Origin: Dryococelus australis
Lineage: Eukaryota; Arthropoda; Insecta; Phasmatodea; Phasmatidae
Length of the DNA stretch: 64,000 bases
Assembly: GCA_029891345.1 (NCBI GenBank)
Contig: CM056997.1
Location: forward strand, 216,047,212 to 216,111,211
Direction: 5' to 3'
Shown here: in pieces, positions 34,690-46,379 of the stretch
How positions within the stretch are numbered: position 1 is the stretch's first letter
Layout of the letters: each line of letters opens with the position of its first letter
Position numbers and translations under genes: made by a program
The notes under the pieces: model-generated
The model's database searches: none
The model's input: only the letters and a program-made list of their open reading frames with translations
Told to the model about the DNA's origin: nothing

Positions 34690-36228
34690 TCGTTACGTAA
34701 TGTATTGTAAGTACATTTCTATACTTCTTTGTAAGCAGACACAACGGTTTACTCGACTTTGATCCGTTACAGTTCTATTTACCTATATTTACATTGTTTT
34801 TCTATACGCTTCGGCTGTATTTACTGCTTTTGTTATATGCGTTGCGCATTGAAATTAAATAAATATAGGTACTTACCATCAACTCCTAGTGTTATCCCAA
34901 TGTCATCCCAAATCACATATTTTCCTTTGATATTCTTGTAACCCGGATGTGACATATCATAAACACATGATGTGTTTTCACTGTTTCGATCAGTTTTTCA
35001 GTAGCACTTGTCATTGTTTGATATCACAAGACTATATAAAACCTGTGCACTTGAAGAGTAGACGTGAAGCGGCCTGCGGGCAAACGCGACCTGCCGCGCT
35101 CAGACCGCCACCGCAGAGTGAACGTGGCACAGGCCGCGGGCGCGATCGCGAGTTCGCTGCCGGTATGGACACGCCTGTTTCATACCATACGTCGCATACC
35201 ATACACCGCTCCGGTGTGTGGGATCCTTAAACCTAAGTATAGCGAGGTGAAAGAGCAGCTTATACCACGACTATTTTATACTGGTTACATGCTTTCAGTG
35301 TAACTGTTAAAATACAAGTGCTCAGAACGTTCTCTACACGCCTGTGGGGAGCCGTCACATAATATGATCGTCGTGCGTTTTTCACTAGCAAGATAGTGCT
35401 TGCCTGTACATGGCAATGGTCTGTGGCAGGTTTAGAAACCCACTAAGGAGGGGCCTACTTGAGGGTTGGGATATTATGCATTACGTTCAGATCACATGCT
35501 TACCATACACCATTTATACAACATCAGTTTTATTGCTATATATAAATGACAGTACTTAATGTATACGGTATCGAAAATTTTTTATAGTTTCGTGTTAATA
35601 TACTAAGTTTATGTATTAATGTTGTATTAGAACTATTAATGTTCTTTGTTTCAAGAATGTAATTTTTCAGTACAAAATTAGCTCAGCGGGATGGCCTGAA
35701 GCTCCTAACTCCCTCCTTCTCTCTACCTCGTCCCTTTATCAGCCACTGGCTATGGTTTTCTATAATTATTTTTACATAATGTTTCAGCACTTCCATGACC
35801 TACTCGTGTGCCTGATTTGTCACTCATTCAGTGTTTGTGGTTGGTACCGTATGGGACACCAGCTTCACTATATCGAAGAAATAGTTCTTGATTTGGAGCG
35901 TAACTTGCAACAACCGTACAAGCGAGCAAAATGCCGAAACGACTTTGGCCTATCGGCGCCTGGCAACCTACTCGCCAGCATGTGATAGCTAATCAGGCAG
36001 AATGTCCGTTCCCAGAGTCCCGTGCTGCCCGTCAGCGAATGGGAACGCACAAAATATTCTCGAATTAAGCTCCAAGTGCATTAGGCAGAAATACTGTCAC
36101 TCCCTACACAATGTGTAGTTGTTTACCTGGAGCCCAGCATAATATCACTGGCGCTATATGCTGAATGGATTTAGAAAAACCATTGAGGCTGGATGCTCAC
36201 TAACTTGGCAGCTGTAATGTTCACTATA
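34690..36228. other. No gene recognised; GC/CpG-rich islet at 35065-35225
   Basis: AT-rich DNA except for a block of about 160 bp near 35065-35225 that is very rich in G, C and CpG ('cgggcgcgatcgcgag'). The islet has an open plus-strand frame (35064-35303) without known domain. A diverged short interspersed block lies at 35945-36040. Confidence 0.45.
35945..36040. repeat. Short interspersed block, copy 3 of 3
   Basis: Shares 'cgcctggcaacc.actcg.cagc' and 'gttcccagagt.cc.tgctg' with 5083-5202 and 11798-11925. This is the weakest of the three matches. Confidence 0.35.
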
Positions 36229-36643
36229 GGCTGTTTACGGTAAAATGAGCAATTTTAAAGACCTACTGAGGATCTACTTGTATGTACGTTGTGTATTCTT
36301 CCACATTATGTAAAATTAACACTGCCAAGTGCCTAATAACTTGACCAATGCGTCGGTCCAGTGAAACTGTGAAATAAGAAAGGTAAATATTTTAGAAACA
36401 TGCTCATTTTTACACTTTGACGTATTAAACAAACAGGAAGCGAAAGAAATGACTGAAGTCATCACATATGGTCACATAACACTTTTTATTCGATGTTTAG
36501 ATATGGAACTACCATCGATCCATTGTTACCAACTTTACTATGCGCATGCCACTCAGTGCGCCCGTTAAAATAATGTATGCAGGTAGGAACAGTGATTTTT
36601 TCTAAGGTTGATTTCAAAAGTGTTCACTCTATCGTGAACAGCC
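36229..36643. mobile_element. MITE of the GGCTGTTCACG family, 415 bp
   Basis: Begins GGCTGTTTACGGTAAAATGA and ends in its complement 'tcactctatcgtgaacagcc'. TA precedes it, and the right flank reads TT. The interior shares 'gatctacttgtatg', 'atgcgtcggtc' and 'gcgaaagaaatga' with the nested pair at 10686-11255. It is non-coding. Confidence 0.85.
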
Positions 36644-38511
36644 TTTAGTGAGAATATTTTGGCAAGAAATAGCTTTTTTTTTTTCTCCCCCGCGTTAGGA
36701 GATTTTAATTTTTACGAAGGTAAAAATTATAAAGTTCTTCCGGAACCAATTTTCATAGCACACCCAGGACTGTCAATAAAAGCTTTCATTTTTGTTCCCC
36801 AATGCACGCAGATACCACCGAGCCATCAATCAAAAATAGTTACAAAAGATAAACGTTCACAAAATTTCTTGTTTGAAAGAAGAAAAAAGTTGGAACACAA
36901 ATTTTTGTTAGGCTACTTATTATTACCCGAGCATTATCTTAATAATTTTCTGTTGATATTATAAGTGTGGTAAGAACTACACGAATGCTTCACAGTTCTG
37001 TGCATAAATATAGATATACGAACAAGGGTATCGTGTCATAAGAGAACAGAGAAGCCATGGTCGCTATTAAAAATATTTGATGCTAAACACAGATATGCTT
37101 TTACTAATAAGCAATCTGTATTTTCCATCACTAAGACGAAACCAGCTTTTAATAACAGAACTTGTGAGCATACCCCTAAGTCTATCTTTCCTGGATTTTT
37201 GTAGTGGTGGGAAGCACAACCGTCGTGTGTGGACGGACGAGAGGGCGTTTATTGCACGTGATACTTTTATTCCCGCCCTTAGCGAATGTTCTTCGAATTT
37301 GGAGCAGTGCTGAAACTGCGCTTTTGCAAGTAACCTCGTCAGTTATCCCCCCCCCCCGCCCCGGGCTCCCGGTGTTTGTTCGCCCAAGGACTCGATCAAA
37401 ACAATTGCAATTCGTTTTGTTTTCATTCAAAGGGGGCGTGGGGCCCGTGAGACTACAATTGGCCCGATATCAGCAGCATGGTAATTACATTGACCTACTC
37501 CCCCACCCGCTCCACCATCCTACCCGACAGACAAGGACCGACAATTGCGTAATTACCTCTTGCTCAAATTTCCCTTTCAACGAAGGAAAGGGGAATAGAA
37601 AATATACGATTGAAAAAAAAAAAAAAAAAGATACCTTCGAGCAGCGTTTTCTGTTGGTCCCACGATGAAATGGATTTCTAATTTGCCTTGTACAAACCAG
37701 GTAAGTTTATACAAGTTGGCATCCGCTAGTTCAACAAGTCCTGTGCCTCAATTTTACGACGCATGTTAAGCTCGCTTGAACTGTAGATGGAAATGGGCAG
37801 GCTGCCTGCCGCCGGTGGCAGTCTCTCTTGGGTTGGGTCGGGCATGGCGTCCCACGAAGCCAACAGTCCCATCACGGGAGACAGATCTCACGTTCCTGAC
37901 TAGCCTGCAGATCGCAACAGATGACTAAAATGGAGGTGAAGAAGTAGCGCAACCAAGATGGAAGAGGATGCTGAAGTTCCCTGCTGAAGCAACATCCGTC
38001 ACGTCACTGGCTATAATTCCCAACTTCGGACCGAAACTTCGAACGGAAGGCTCCAGTTATGTAATGCTAAAATGGGAGAAAACATTCTTTGCTTATGTAG
38101 TCTATACATATTAACACAGCTTTCACGAAACAGTTACTATTTCTTAACTTGTTATTTCGTTTTGCGCCCACAATTACCGTCGCGTGCAGAATGGTCATCC
38201 AAGTAAATGGAGTGCCATCACGGATGATTTCTTTCACATAAACAAGTTTATTCCGTTCATAAAGTAAGAGCTTATTTACATGCACCGTGATGGATAACCC
38301 GACATGTCTTAACCAAATTTAGACGGCAGGAAATAATTATTGATTACTAAAGTGTTATAAGACTAAATTGCTACAGTATTATCTGCGGGAGTAATTATAG
38401 TATTTTGAAAGATCTAAGGTAATTTAAAAATACTTATAATATTCACCTTTAAAAACATAACATAAATAGAATACATGCAGCCAGCTACTAGATATGTTTC
38501 GAAGAAATATA
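36644..38511. other. No gene recognised; GC-richer open stretch 37190-37680
   Basis: A 154-codon plus-strand frame (37204-37668) and overlapping minus frames lie in a moderately GC-rich stretch with a poly-C run (37349-37357 region) and an A18 run (37612-37629). The translation has no recognised domain and reads through the homopolymers. A 101-codon frame at 36659-36964 is likewise anonymous. Confidence 0.4.
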
Positions 38512-38731
38512 GCCACATTAAAGTGAGCACTTCTTGATGCCTGTCGCATTTAATATATGGACGTATGCACCCAAAAGTCAATAAAGATTATTTATTAAGT
38601 CGTAACTCAGTTATTATTTTCCATTATACACGAACTGAAGTATAAATAATAAAATGGCTTGCATGTTTCATATGTGTGTTATAGCACCATTACGAAAAGT
38701 GTAAAGAGCTCACTTTGGCGCGAACAGCCTA
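38512..38731. mobile_element. Degenerate MITE of the GGCTGTTCACG family
   Basis: The right end 'gagctcactttggcgcgaacagcc' followed by TA is clear. The left end 'gccacattaaagtgagcac' is a worn version of the family TIR. The interior (about 220 bp) is AT-rich and non-coding. Confidence 0.6.
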
Positions 38732-38734
38732 TAG

Positions 38735-39048
38735 TATAGTTACATCTAAACTGGGCAGTTTTAACTTGAGGTGTTTTGTCATGATGTGGTTACTCACCCA
38801 ACTGCCTTCACTGGCGATTTGTGATAGTAATTGTAAGTAAGCTAATTTGAAACACTTGATGGCTGGCAAACACCACACTGACCAGTCTCCTATCTGTTTG
38901 GTGGATACATGTGCAATTGTGCTTTCTAGGAATTGGCCTCTCAATGTTTAACACCATGTTATGCGAATGCTAGCCACTGTGGCATATACAAGTACATTTT
39001 GTTGAGTAATATATCACATTGTGATCATAAACATTATTCGTCAACACA
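38735..39048. other. No feature recognised
   Basis: Short AT-rich gap between a MITE and a microsatellite; no motif in any frame. Confidence 0.4.
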
Positions 39049-39053
39049 CACAC

Positions 39054-39144
<91 letters not shown>
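39049..39144. repeat. Compound (CA)(TC)(TA)n microsatellite
   Basis: A few CA units pass into (TC)n and then about 30 TA repeats. It is translated as a Ser-Leu and Ile-Tyr run in an open frame that is not a gene. Confidence 0.95.
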
Positions 39145-39152
<8 letters not shown>

Positions 39153-39636
39153 TTATTTATAAATCATTGGCTGTCCCATAGCTACAAAATAAGCAAAATA
39201 CAGCCCAATTTGACACTTGCGTTATCTTGGACTGTCTTACACACGAAATATTCACACACATAAACATTTACTAAATAAATGTTTCTTTTAAGAATTACCT
39301 TCCTTGCGAGATAAGGTATGCAGTTTCTAAGTTCAAGTCCTAATTGGTTGACCAAAAACCGAAAGTTTAATCATCGGAAGACCATATTCAATGCCTGTAA
39401 GAAACAGACAAATAGAGATAAAGAATTGCATTTTCTTTATAACACATCCACCAACATTTGACTTTAAAGTCCCCCCACTTTGACCTCATACTTACCAAAA
39501 CCGGAGAATTTATAGTGACGTAAATTTTTGGGGGGAGTGGAGATACGTTTTAAAGATTATTAATATAATGTGACATGAATTCATATGAAACGTTACTGAG
39601 TTAGAGTTCCAAAATGTCGTACAGGAATGTCCAACT
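39145..39636. other. No feature recognised
   Basis: AT-rich intergenic sequence without motif. Confidence 0.4.
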
Positions 39637-39824
39637 CTCCGGCTGGGTCACTCCGGATTTTCGCATGCGGGAATCGTGCCGGACGATGCCGTTGGTAGGC
39701 GGATTTTCTCGGGGATATCCCGTTTCCCCCGCCCTTTCATTTCGATGCTGCTCCATACACACTTCATCTCCCTCATCGGCTCTCAAGACCTCGATGTTAA
39801 GAGCCGTCCAAATCTCTTCACACA
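39637..39824 (+). mobile_element. tRNA-derived SINE, family a, 5'-truncated
   Basis: Begins in the B-box side ('ggctgggtcactccggattttc') and carries the full body 'cgcatgcgggaatcgtgcc', 'gacgatgccgttgg', 'tttcccccgccctttcatt' and 'gagccgtccaaatctcttca'. The tRNA-like head is missing. Confidence 0.8.
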
Positions 39825-40002
39825 GGAAGTTCCATCCTGATCCAATCAAGCGCAATTTCGGAGTGGTTGTTTAGCAATATTTAATGATTTATCACAAATT
39901 TGTCCTACTTTCTAACTCTTTCGTCTCCATTGATTAGGTTTGGTAGTGCAAGTCAGAAAAGGAATAAACTCACAATAACAATTTAATTTGTAATGTTGTG
40001 AG

Positions 40003-40247
40003 TGTTAAGTTATGAAGGTCGCAAAAAGTGTAATGTTTGTTATATATATCTATGATCCCTTCCTGTTCCTGTTGATAGGTAAACGAAGGCGACGATGAAA
40101 AGTTATTGCAGATAAAAGGTTGTCGATATTGCTGTTTAAGTCTAGTATGTTCTATGTAAATAAAAGGAAGATCAACAAAATGTAGAAGACATTAAACCAT
40201 AACTTAGGAGTGAGTATTTCTTGCTTTCGCTGTGTTCAAAAGCAACA
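40003..40247 (+). repeat. copia 5' LTR
   Basis: 245 bp from TGTTAAGTTATGAA to AAAAGCAACA. It matches the 3' LTR throughout except that it lacks the MITE, so it shows the empty site. Confidence 0.95.
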
Positions 40248-40261
40248 GGTTATGGGCCCAG
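40248..40261 (+). promoter_or_regulatory. Primer-binding site (initiator tRNA-Met half-molecule type)
   Basis: GGTTATGGGCCCAG immediately after the LTR end CAACA, the arrangement known from Drosophila copia. Confidence 0.85.
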
Positions 40262-40330
40262 AGCGCGAGGCACAAGTACACGGCGAAAGTTTTGAAGAAA
40301 AGCTGTACGAGTGAAATATAAATGCACGAA

Positions 40331-41120
40331 ATGGCCAAAGTATGTGTGAAGATATTTGATGGCAAGATGTACGAGCTAGTATTTTTTGTGCCAAGTGGTT
40401 ATTCAGATATTAAAGAAAATGGCCATGCAACATAAAGTTGGTTATATGTTAGAGACACTGAATGGCTCGAATTACTACAATTCGATGTTTAGAATGCTTA
40501 TGTTACTTGCGGAAAATGATGTTGCTGAGTGTGTTTACAAGGAATATGTTGAAATTGAAGATGGAAAACCCGACATGTGATTCAGATCAGAAAAATGAAA
40601 ATCAGGCGAGAAAATGAATTGTTCAACGTGTTGACGATTCTCAAATAGAAAATTAGTGGGATCAGGTAACTGCGTACCAAATGTGGAAATACCTAGAAAA
40701 TCTGTACGAGAAAAAGGGATTGCCTGGGTAATTGTATTTAAAGAAGAAGTTACAGTCAATGATGCTAATTGAAGGTGAAATTGTAGATAGTTTTCTCAGG
40801 CAATTTGATGAATTGGTAAGGCAGTTAAAATCTGTGGGTGTAGAATTAAAGGATAGTGACTCTATATGCCAATCATTGTTGAGTTTACCCAAGTCATTTG
40901 ACGAAGTGGTTACAGTCATTGAAAATATGCCACCAGAAACATTAACGCTTGAATCTGTGAAGAGTAAGTTGCGAGCAGAAGAAGGAAAACGTAAGTGCAA
41001 ATCTATTAAGACTGAAGTACAAATTGCAGTGGTGCCATCACCATTCTCACCAGCAACTCAAAGCATATGTTATGAGTGAGCAAGAATGGACATATTCGTC
41101 GAAACGGTAAGCAGCAGCTA
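40331..41120 (+). pseudogene. copia gag
   Basis: From ATG at 40331 the first codons (MAKVCVKIFDGKMYELV) soon shift frame. Then LNGSNYYNSMFRMLMLLAEN (about 40460) and LKKKLQSMMLIEGEIVDSFL with LLSLPKSFDEVVTVIENMP (40735-40940) give the copia-type gag core (UBN2-like). The RNA-binding zinc knuckle at 41067-41110 is recognisable as CYE, a 1-bp frameshift, then KNGHIRRN with the last Cys changed to Gly, so it is dead. A stop at about 40578 also interrupts the frame. Gag would build the particle and package RNA. Confidence 0.85.
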
Positions 41121-41379
41121 CCCAAGAACAGCTTAAGAAGTGCAACTCAGCATGGTTACCATGAAGATTTTCATGGACATCATCGACTTGTAAGGTATTA
41201 TGGGGATGTTCACAAGAGTGGACATTTCAAAGCAGTTGGTCGTCAGGAAAATCAATCTCAACTTTACTCAACAATGGGTAAGCCAAAAAGCAATTATGTT
41301 GACATGGATACTCAAGGTAAATGTCAAACTAGTCACCCTAATTGTAGAGTAATTTGTTTCATAAGTGAAATAGAAGGAG

Positions 41380-44300
41380 ACAATGATAGTATTAGCAAAA
41401 ATGTTGTTGTGAGTTTCTGTGTAGATTCAGGGTGTACAAATCATATGGTAGGATTGAATGACAGTATTGTATTTTCTGAGTTTGTAAAATTGAAAGAGCC
41501 TGTAAATATAGTAGTGGCTAAACACAATAATGTGATTGAGGCAACAGGTGTAGGAAATATTCATGGGTTCTTGGAAGTAGAGGGTAAAAGAACTTAATGT
41601 ACTGTAAAAAATGTAATTTACGTACCAAACATGAGAAAATGCTTGTTATCAGTGAAATGTTTAGAAAATGCTAATATTAAGGTTGTTTTTCAGAATGGTA
41701 AGGTACAGTTGTACTTTCAGGAACATAAAATTGGAGAGGGTGTTAGAAATAATTTATATGAGTTAAAATTCATGTAAATTCAGCTGAAAGTTGTGTGACT
41801 GAAGTAGAGTGTTAAGAAAATAAGCAATGGTATAGAAGATTAGGTCACCTAAGCTATTCTGAAATGAAAAAATTGGTTAGTCAAAACATGGTGAAAGGGA
41901 TAAACAAGGAGTTAAATATGAACAAAGTTGAATTCTTTGAGGAGTGTGTAAATGGAAAGCTAACAAGGTTACCATTTGGTAACAGAAAAAAAAGTAACAG
42001 TGTGTTAGGTATAGTTCATTCAGATGTGTGTGGTCCAATCTCACATACTACAAATGAGAGTCATAAATATTTTGTTACATTCATTGATGATTTTTTAAAT
42101 TTTACAATGGTGTACCTGGTCAAGTCAAAAGGTGAAGTTACAGCATGTTTTCAAGTTCATTATAGTATGATAGGCAATATTTTTGGACAGTTTGTATCAA
42201 AGCTAAGCTGCGACAATGGAGGAGAGTGTGTTGCACAAGAATTTATTAATTTTTGTAGAAAGTAAGGCGTAATTCTTGGTTACACAGTGCCATACACACC
42301 TGAACAAAATGGCAAGGCAGAAAGGATGAATAGGAGTTTAGTCGAACAGGTACGTAGTATGTTCAGTGAATCTGGGGTACATAAACCACTTTGGGGAGTA
42401 GATGTTAGAACAGCAGCTTATATTGTAAATCGTAGTCCAATCTCAAGCGTGGAATGAGTCACACCGGCTGAAATCTGGCATGGGTGTAAGCCAAACGCAA
42501 AAATTTTGAGGGCTTTTGGAGGTGCAGCATACAGCCATGTACCGAATGAGTTACGTACAAAGTTAGACAATCAGGCAGAAAAATGTGTATTTATGGGGTA
42601 TTCTCAAAATGGTTATAGACTATTGAATCTTGAAAAGGGAAAAATCATAGGGTCACATGATGTTATGTTTGATGAAGGTAATTTTATATTTAAAGAAAGA
42701 AATGAAAGAAAACATGTAGAGTGTAAACAGGATGCTGTGGACTGTACTGAACCTGAAAATGTTAGTGTCAGTCTAGTAGATGTAAGTGAAGAAGGAAAAG
42801 AAAGTGTATCTAGGGATCACAAATGTAGTGTAAGGTTGCAAAAATATTTGATGACTCTGAAATGTACATGACATATAATGTGATAAGTTTTGTAGTGAAT
42901 GTTCTAAAGAACCATAATGAAGTAGAAAAAAGGGTTGACAAGGAAATGTGATTACAAGCTATTGACAGGGAAATTGAGTCTATTAAAAAAAATTGAATTT
43001 GAGAGGAAGTAGAAAACTCAAAGGATATAAAATTATTGATTAATAGTGGGTATATGCATTGAAACCCTTAGAGGAGAATGTAAGTGACAGGTATAAGGCT
43101 AGACTAGTTGTAAGAGGTTTTGCACAAGAAGGAAATGTAAGTAGTTATAATATATATGCACCAGTGCTGGAATGACTACCATAAGAACATTTCTAACTGT
43201 TGGAAATCAGAAGATTTATCATTTTGAGCAGTTGGATATAAAAACTGCATTTTTGAATAGTGAATTGTATGAAGATGTATATATTTATCCACCAGTTGGT
43301 GTTAATTGTTAGCCTAACCCTGTTCTTAAATTAAAGAAGTCTCTGTATGGTCTTAAGCAGGCACCTAAGTGCTGGAATGACATGTTTAACAAGGCCATGT
43401 TAGAATTAGGTCTTGTAAGGTCTGAAAACGATTGTTGTCTGTATACATTGATGAGTGGAGATGAAATTTTGTATTTACTGCTTTATGTGGATGGCATTAT
43501 TCTAACCAGTTCAAGCATTAATATCATAAATTATGTTAAGTCTCAGGTAGCATCAAATTTTGAGGTCAGAGAAAAATGAAAACTGAAACATTTTCTTGGG
43601 TTGGTGATAAGTCATGGGTGGGAGAACAAAGTTTTGAAAATTAATCAAATCAAGTACGCCAAAGGAATTTTGAAAGAATTCGAATGTGAGAATTGTAGAT
43701 CATCACCAACACCAATTGAGCCAAAGCTAAACACAAAACCCTGTACACATGAAAATGATGTAACAACAAAACCTTTCAGAGAACTGATAGTCCCTCTGAT
43801 GTATCTGATGTAGGGTACCATACCAGACATATATTTTGCTGTAAATTACTTCAGTAGAATACTGGACAAAACAACTGATGACGGATGGTATCAATTAAAA
43901 AAGGGTCTTGAGATATTTGAAGGTACCGCAGAAGTTGGATTGGTGTAGAGAGGAAACATTTCTCCTGAACTTTCTTGTTTTGTTGATGCAGATTGGGGAG
44001 GAGATGTAAATGATCGAAAATCATTTTCAGGTTTTTTGTGTAAGGTAATTGGAAATGTGGTATCCTGGGTGACAAGGAAACAGAATTGTGCAGCCTTGTC
44101 AACAACAGAGGCAGAACTCGTAGCGTTAAGTACTACAGTTTGTGAGTGTTTAATGTTGAAAAAGTTGTTGTCAGACTTAAATGTCAAAGTAGATAAGATT
44201 ACGATGTATGAATATAATCAAGGTTGTATTGCTGTAATTAGGAATCCAGAAAATATTCGAAGGGTAAAACACATTGACTTGAAGTATCGTTTTGTATGTG

Positions 44301-44449
44301 ATAAAGTTAAGAAAGGTGAGATTGATTTACAATTTGTTGAAAGTGTAAGTCAATATGCTGACATTTTGACAAAAGATTTAACCAGATATATATTTCTAAA
44401 GAATTGTAAAGAAATGGGACTAGAGACTTTTGGCAAGGGAGCGTGTTAA
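41380..44449 (+). pseudogene. copia pol: protease, integrase, reverse transcriptase, RNase H
   Basis: Protease: VDSGCTNHM at 41421-41447 keeps the catalytic Asp-Ser-Gly. Integrase: RLGHLSYSEM (about 41837) with the HHCC finger missing one Cys (FEECVNGK). The catalytic triad is visible as HSDVCGP (about 42017), CDNGGE (about 42210) and PYTPEQNGKAERMN (about 42295-42330); INT ends with FGGAAYSHVP and KCVFMGYS. RT: YKARLVVRGFAQE (about 43095), QLDIKTAFLNSELYEDVYI (about 43229), KKSLYGLKQAPKCWN, and LLLYVDGIIL (about 43478), where the family has YVDD, so the second active-site Asp is Gly. RNase H: VDADWGGDVNDRKS (about 43981), LSTTEAELVAL (about 44098), KHIDLKYRF (about 44268) and DILTKDL (about 44360). 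Stops near 41597, 42265, 42458, 43310, 43578 and 43814 among others break it. Confidence 0.95.
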
Positions 44450-44814
44450 GTTATGAATATCGCCAAAAGTGTAATGTTAGTATAGGATGTTCACGATAAA
44501 GTGAGCTCGTTTTAAGGTTTGAACATAAAAAATAATTTAAAGGAAAACATTGAAAGGGCCTCTAAAAGGTGCTTACTTTAGCGTGAACGTCCTATATACA
44601 TATATATGACCCCTTCCTGTTCCTGTTTATAGGTAAACGAAGGAGATGATGAAAAGGTTTTGTGTGTTGTTATTGCAGATGAAAGTTTGTCAATATTTAT
44701 GTTTATGTCTAGTATGTTCTATCTAAATAAAAGAAAGATCAGGGAAATAAACAGGACATTAAATCATAACTTAGGAGTGAGTATTTATTGCTTTCGCTGT
44801 GTTCAAAAGCAACA
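44444..44814 (+). repeat. copia 3' LTR, interrupted by a MITE
   Basis: TGTTAAG..CAACA matching the 5' LTR, with the 108-bp MITE inserted between 'atgttagta' and 'tacatatatatgac'. Confidence 0.95.
44485..44592. mobile_element. 108-bp MITE inside the copia 3' LTR
   Basis: Begins GGATGTTCACGATAAAGTGA and ends 'cttactttagcgtgaacgtcc', with TA on both sides. The 5' LTR shows one continuous 'gttatatatat' at the same place, so TA was duplicated on insertion, the hallmark of Tc1/mariner-type mobilisation. Confidence 0.92.
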
Positions 44815-45023
44815 AGTATTACACAAAAATAAATTTTGCGCTACGGGATGGGGGATAAAAGCGGAGGAATAGCCCGCCGCCAAATTGGAAATTATCTTTT
44901 TTCCCTTTTCCCCCTCAAATTTACCTTTTTCTGATAAAATATAGTAAATTTCTCTAATAATTTCGCTTTTTCAGTAAAATGTCCCTTTTTTACTTAAAAA
45001 ATTCCCATTTTTTCCAGGCGGAT

Positions 45024-45230
45024 CCCTCGGTGGCTCGCCTCCCACCAAAGCTAACCGGGTTCAATACCCGGCCGGGTCACCGGATTTTCGCAAGTGGGAA
45101 TTGTGCCAGACGATGCTGTTGATCGGCGGTTTTTTTTTCGGGGATCTCCGGTTTCCCCCGCCCCTTCATTGAGACGTCAAGACTTCAAAACTTCGCTGTC
45201 AAGAGCCGCCAACATCTCTTCACTCACTCA
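45024..45230 (+). mobile_element. tRNA-derived SINE, family a
   Basis: Head 'cctcggtggctcgcctccc', B box 'gggttcaatacccgg' at about 45057, body 'ggattttcgcaagtgggaat', 'gacgatgctgttgatcggc', 'tttcccccgccccttcatt' and 'aacatctcttcactcactca'. Confidence 0.85.
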
Positions 45231-45239
45231 CCCAGGCGG

Positions 45240-45690
45240 ATCAGTGACCTGAGGCAGAGCAGGGAGCCGGATCAGTGACCCTGAGACAGGGATCGGCGAC
45301 CCAGGTGACCGGGAACAGAGACCCCGGGGTCACGAGAACAGGATTCAGGACCTTTGACCTTGAACTTTAACATTTGACCCAAAAATTCAAAAAATTCAAA
45401 AATAAAAATAAAAAATCACAAGATTCCAAAAAATATATTAAAAAATCCAAAAATTGTGGAAAATATTAAACCAATATTTAAAAATTATTTCAAAAATTGT
45501 TTTAAAATGTATTATTCAAATGTTATTCAAAAAGTATTTAAAAAACTGTTAAATATTTACTAGAACATGTATTATTGGAAGTTTTACTTAAAATCTTTTT
45601 AAAATGTATAAAAAACTTTTAAAAATCGTTTAATAATGTATATAAAAATGTACTTTCCAGAGGTTATCCCTCACCCATATCGGTTCAACC
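45240..45690. repeat. Low-complexity A-rich and 'tgacc' repeat tract
   Basis: 'ggatcagtgacc' and 'ttgaccttgaac'-type short repeats pass into a long A-rich series of 'aaaattcaaaaa' variants to about 45650. It is non-coding. Confidence 0.6.
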
Positions 45691-46080
45691 ATCTTGGTAG
45701 GTGGAAACAACGACCATCTTGGTAGAGCCACCATCTTGATAGGCGACCAGAATATTGGTAGACATCACTTCCGCCATATTGGATGCAGATAATGGTGACC
45801 TCAACTCCATGACCTTGAATGACCTTGATAACAAAACCTCGAGAAAAATACATAAAAGTGAGCGAGCATAGTACATTTCTAACTACTACCGAAATATTAG
45901 ATGAAGATTACCTTAAACTTGACCCAATGACCTTGGATGACCATAAAAACAAAAACTCGAGAAAAATACATAGAAGTCAGCAAGTATGATAAATTACAGA
46001 CTACCACCGCCATATTGGATGTAGACTACCATGACCGCATGACCTTGAATAACTTTGAAAACAAAAACTCTGTTATATAT
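45690..46080. repeat. Diverged tandem repeat, about three units of roughly 115-130 bp
   Basis: Units carry 'atgaccttgaatgaccttga', 'aacaaaa.ctcgagaaaaata', 'catagaagt.agc.agtat' and 'ccgccatattggatg'. A leading series of 'ccatcttggtag' repeats starts the block at about 45690. Confidence 0.7.
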
Positions 46081-46379
46081 TATTGTTGTGGTTACATACA
46101 ACTACCTCGGAAAACTGATTATAAGACCTTTCCTTGCAATTGTCGCCTCTATAGTATTCCGCGCAGGGACTGGCACCGAAATTGAACTGGAATGAAAATT
46201 ATGTATACGCAAAGAAGGTTCATTATGATATTGCAAAACTGAAAAGGGAAAAATCCGCTCGTGTGAAAATTAATTCTGAGAAATATTTGAGTTCAGATAC
46301 CTTCGGACTTGAATAGCAATTGGAATCACAGCTATATTCGGACACGGAACTGAACTGTAGTATGCAAAAGGCATCCCAC

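Larger units (their letters stand above)
40003..44814 (+). mobile_element. Ty1/copia LTR retrotransposon, decayed
   Basis: A 4.8-kb element with two LTRs (40003-40247 and 44444-44814). A primer-binding site GGTTATGGGCCCAG directly follows the 5' LTR; this is the site in Drosophila copia that pairs with an internal segment of initiator tRNA-Met. A purine tract 'ggcaagggagcg' lies before the 3' LTR. Gag, protease, integrase, RT and RNase H follow in the copia order. About ten stops and frameshifts inactivate it. The 3' LTR carries a 108-bp MITE. The 5-bp flanks (GTGAG and AGTAT) do not match, so no target-site duplication survives. Confidence 0.95.

Noticed and set aside
37204..37668. 154-codon plus-strand frame as a host gene
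   Set aside because: It reads through poly-C and poly-A runs, has no domain, and competing minus-strand frames are equally open. Kept only as a compositional note.
44660..44872. 70-codon plus-strand frame after copia pol as an env-like gene
   Set aside because: It lies mostly within the 3' LTR and repeats in the 5' LTR.
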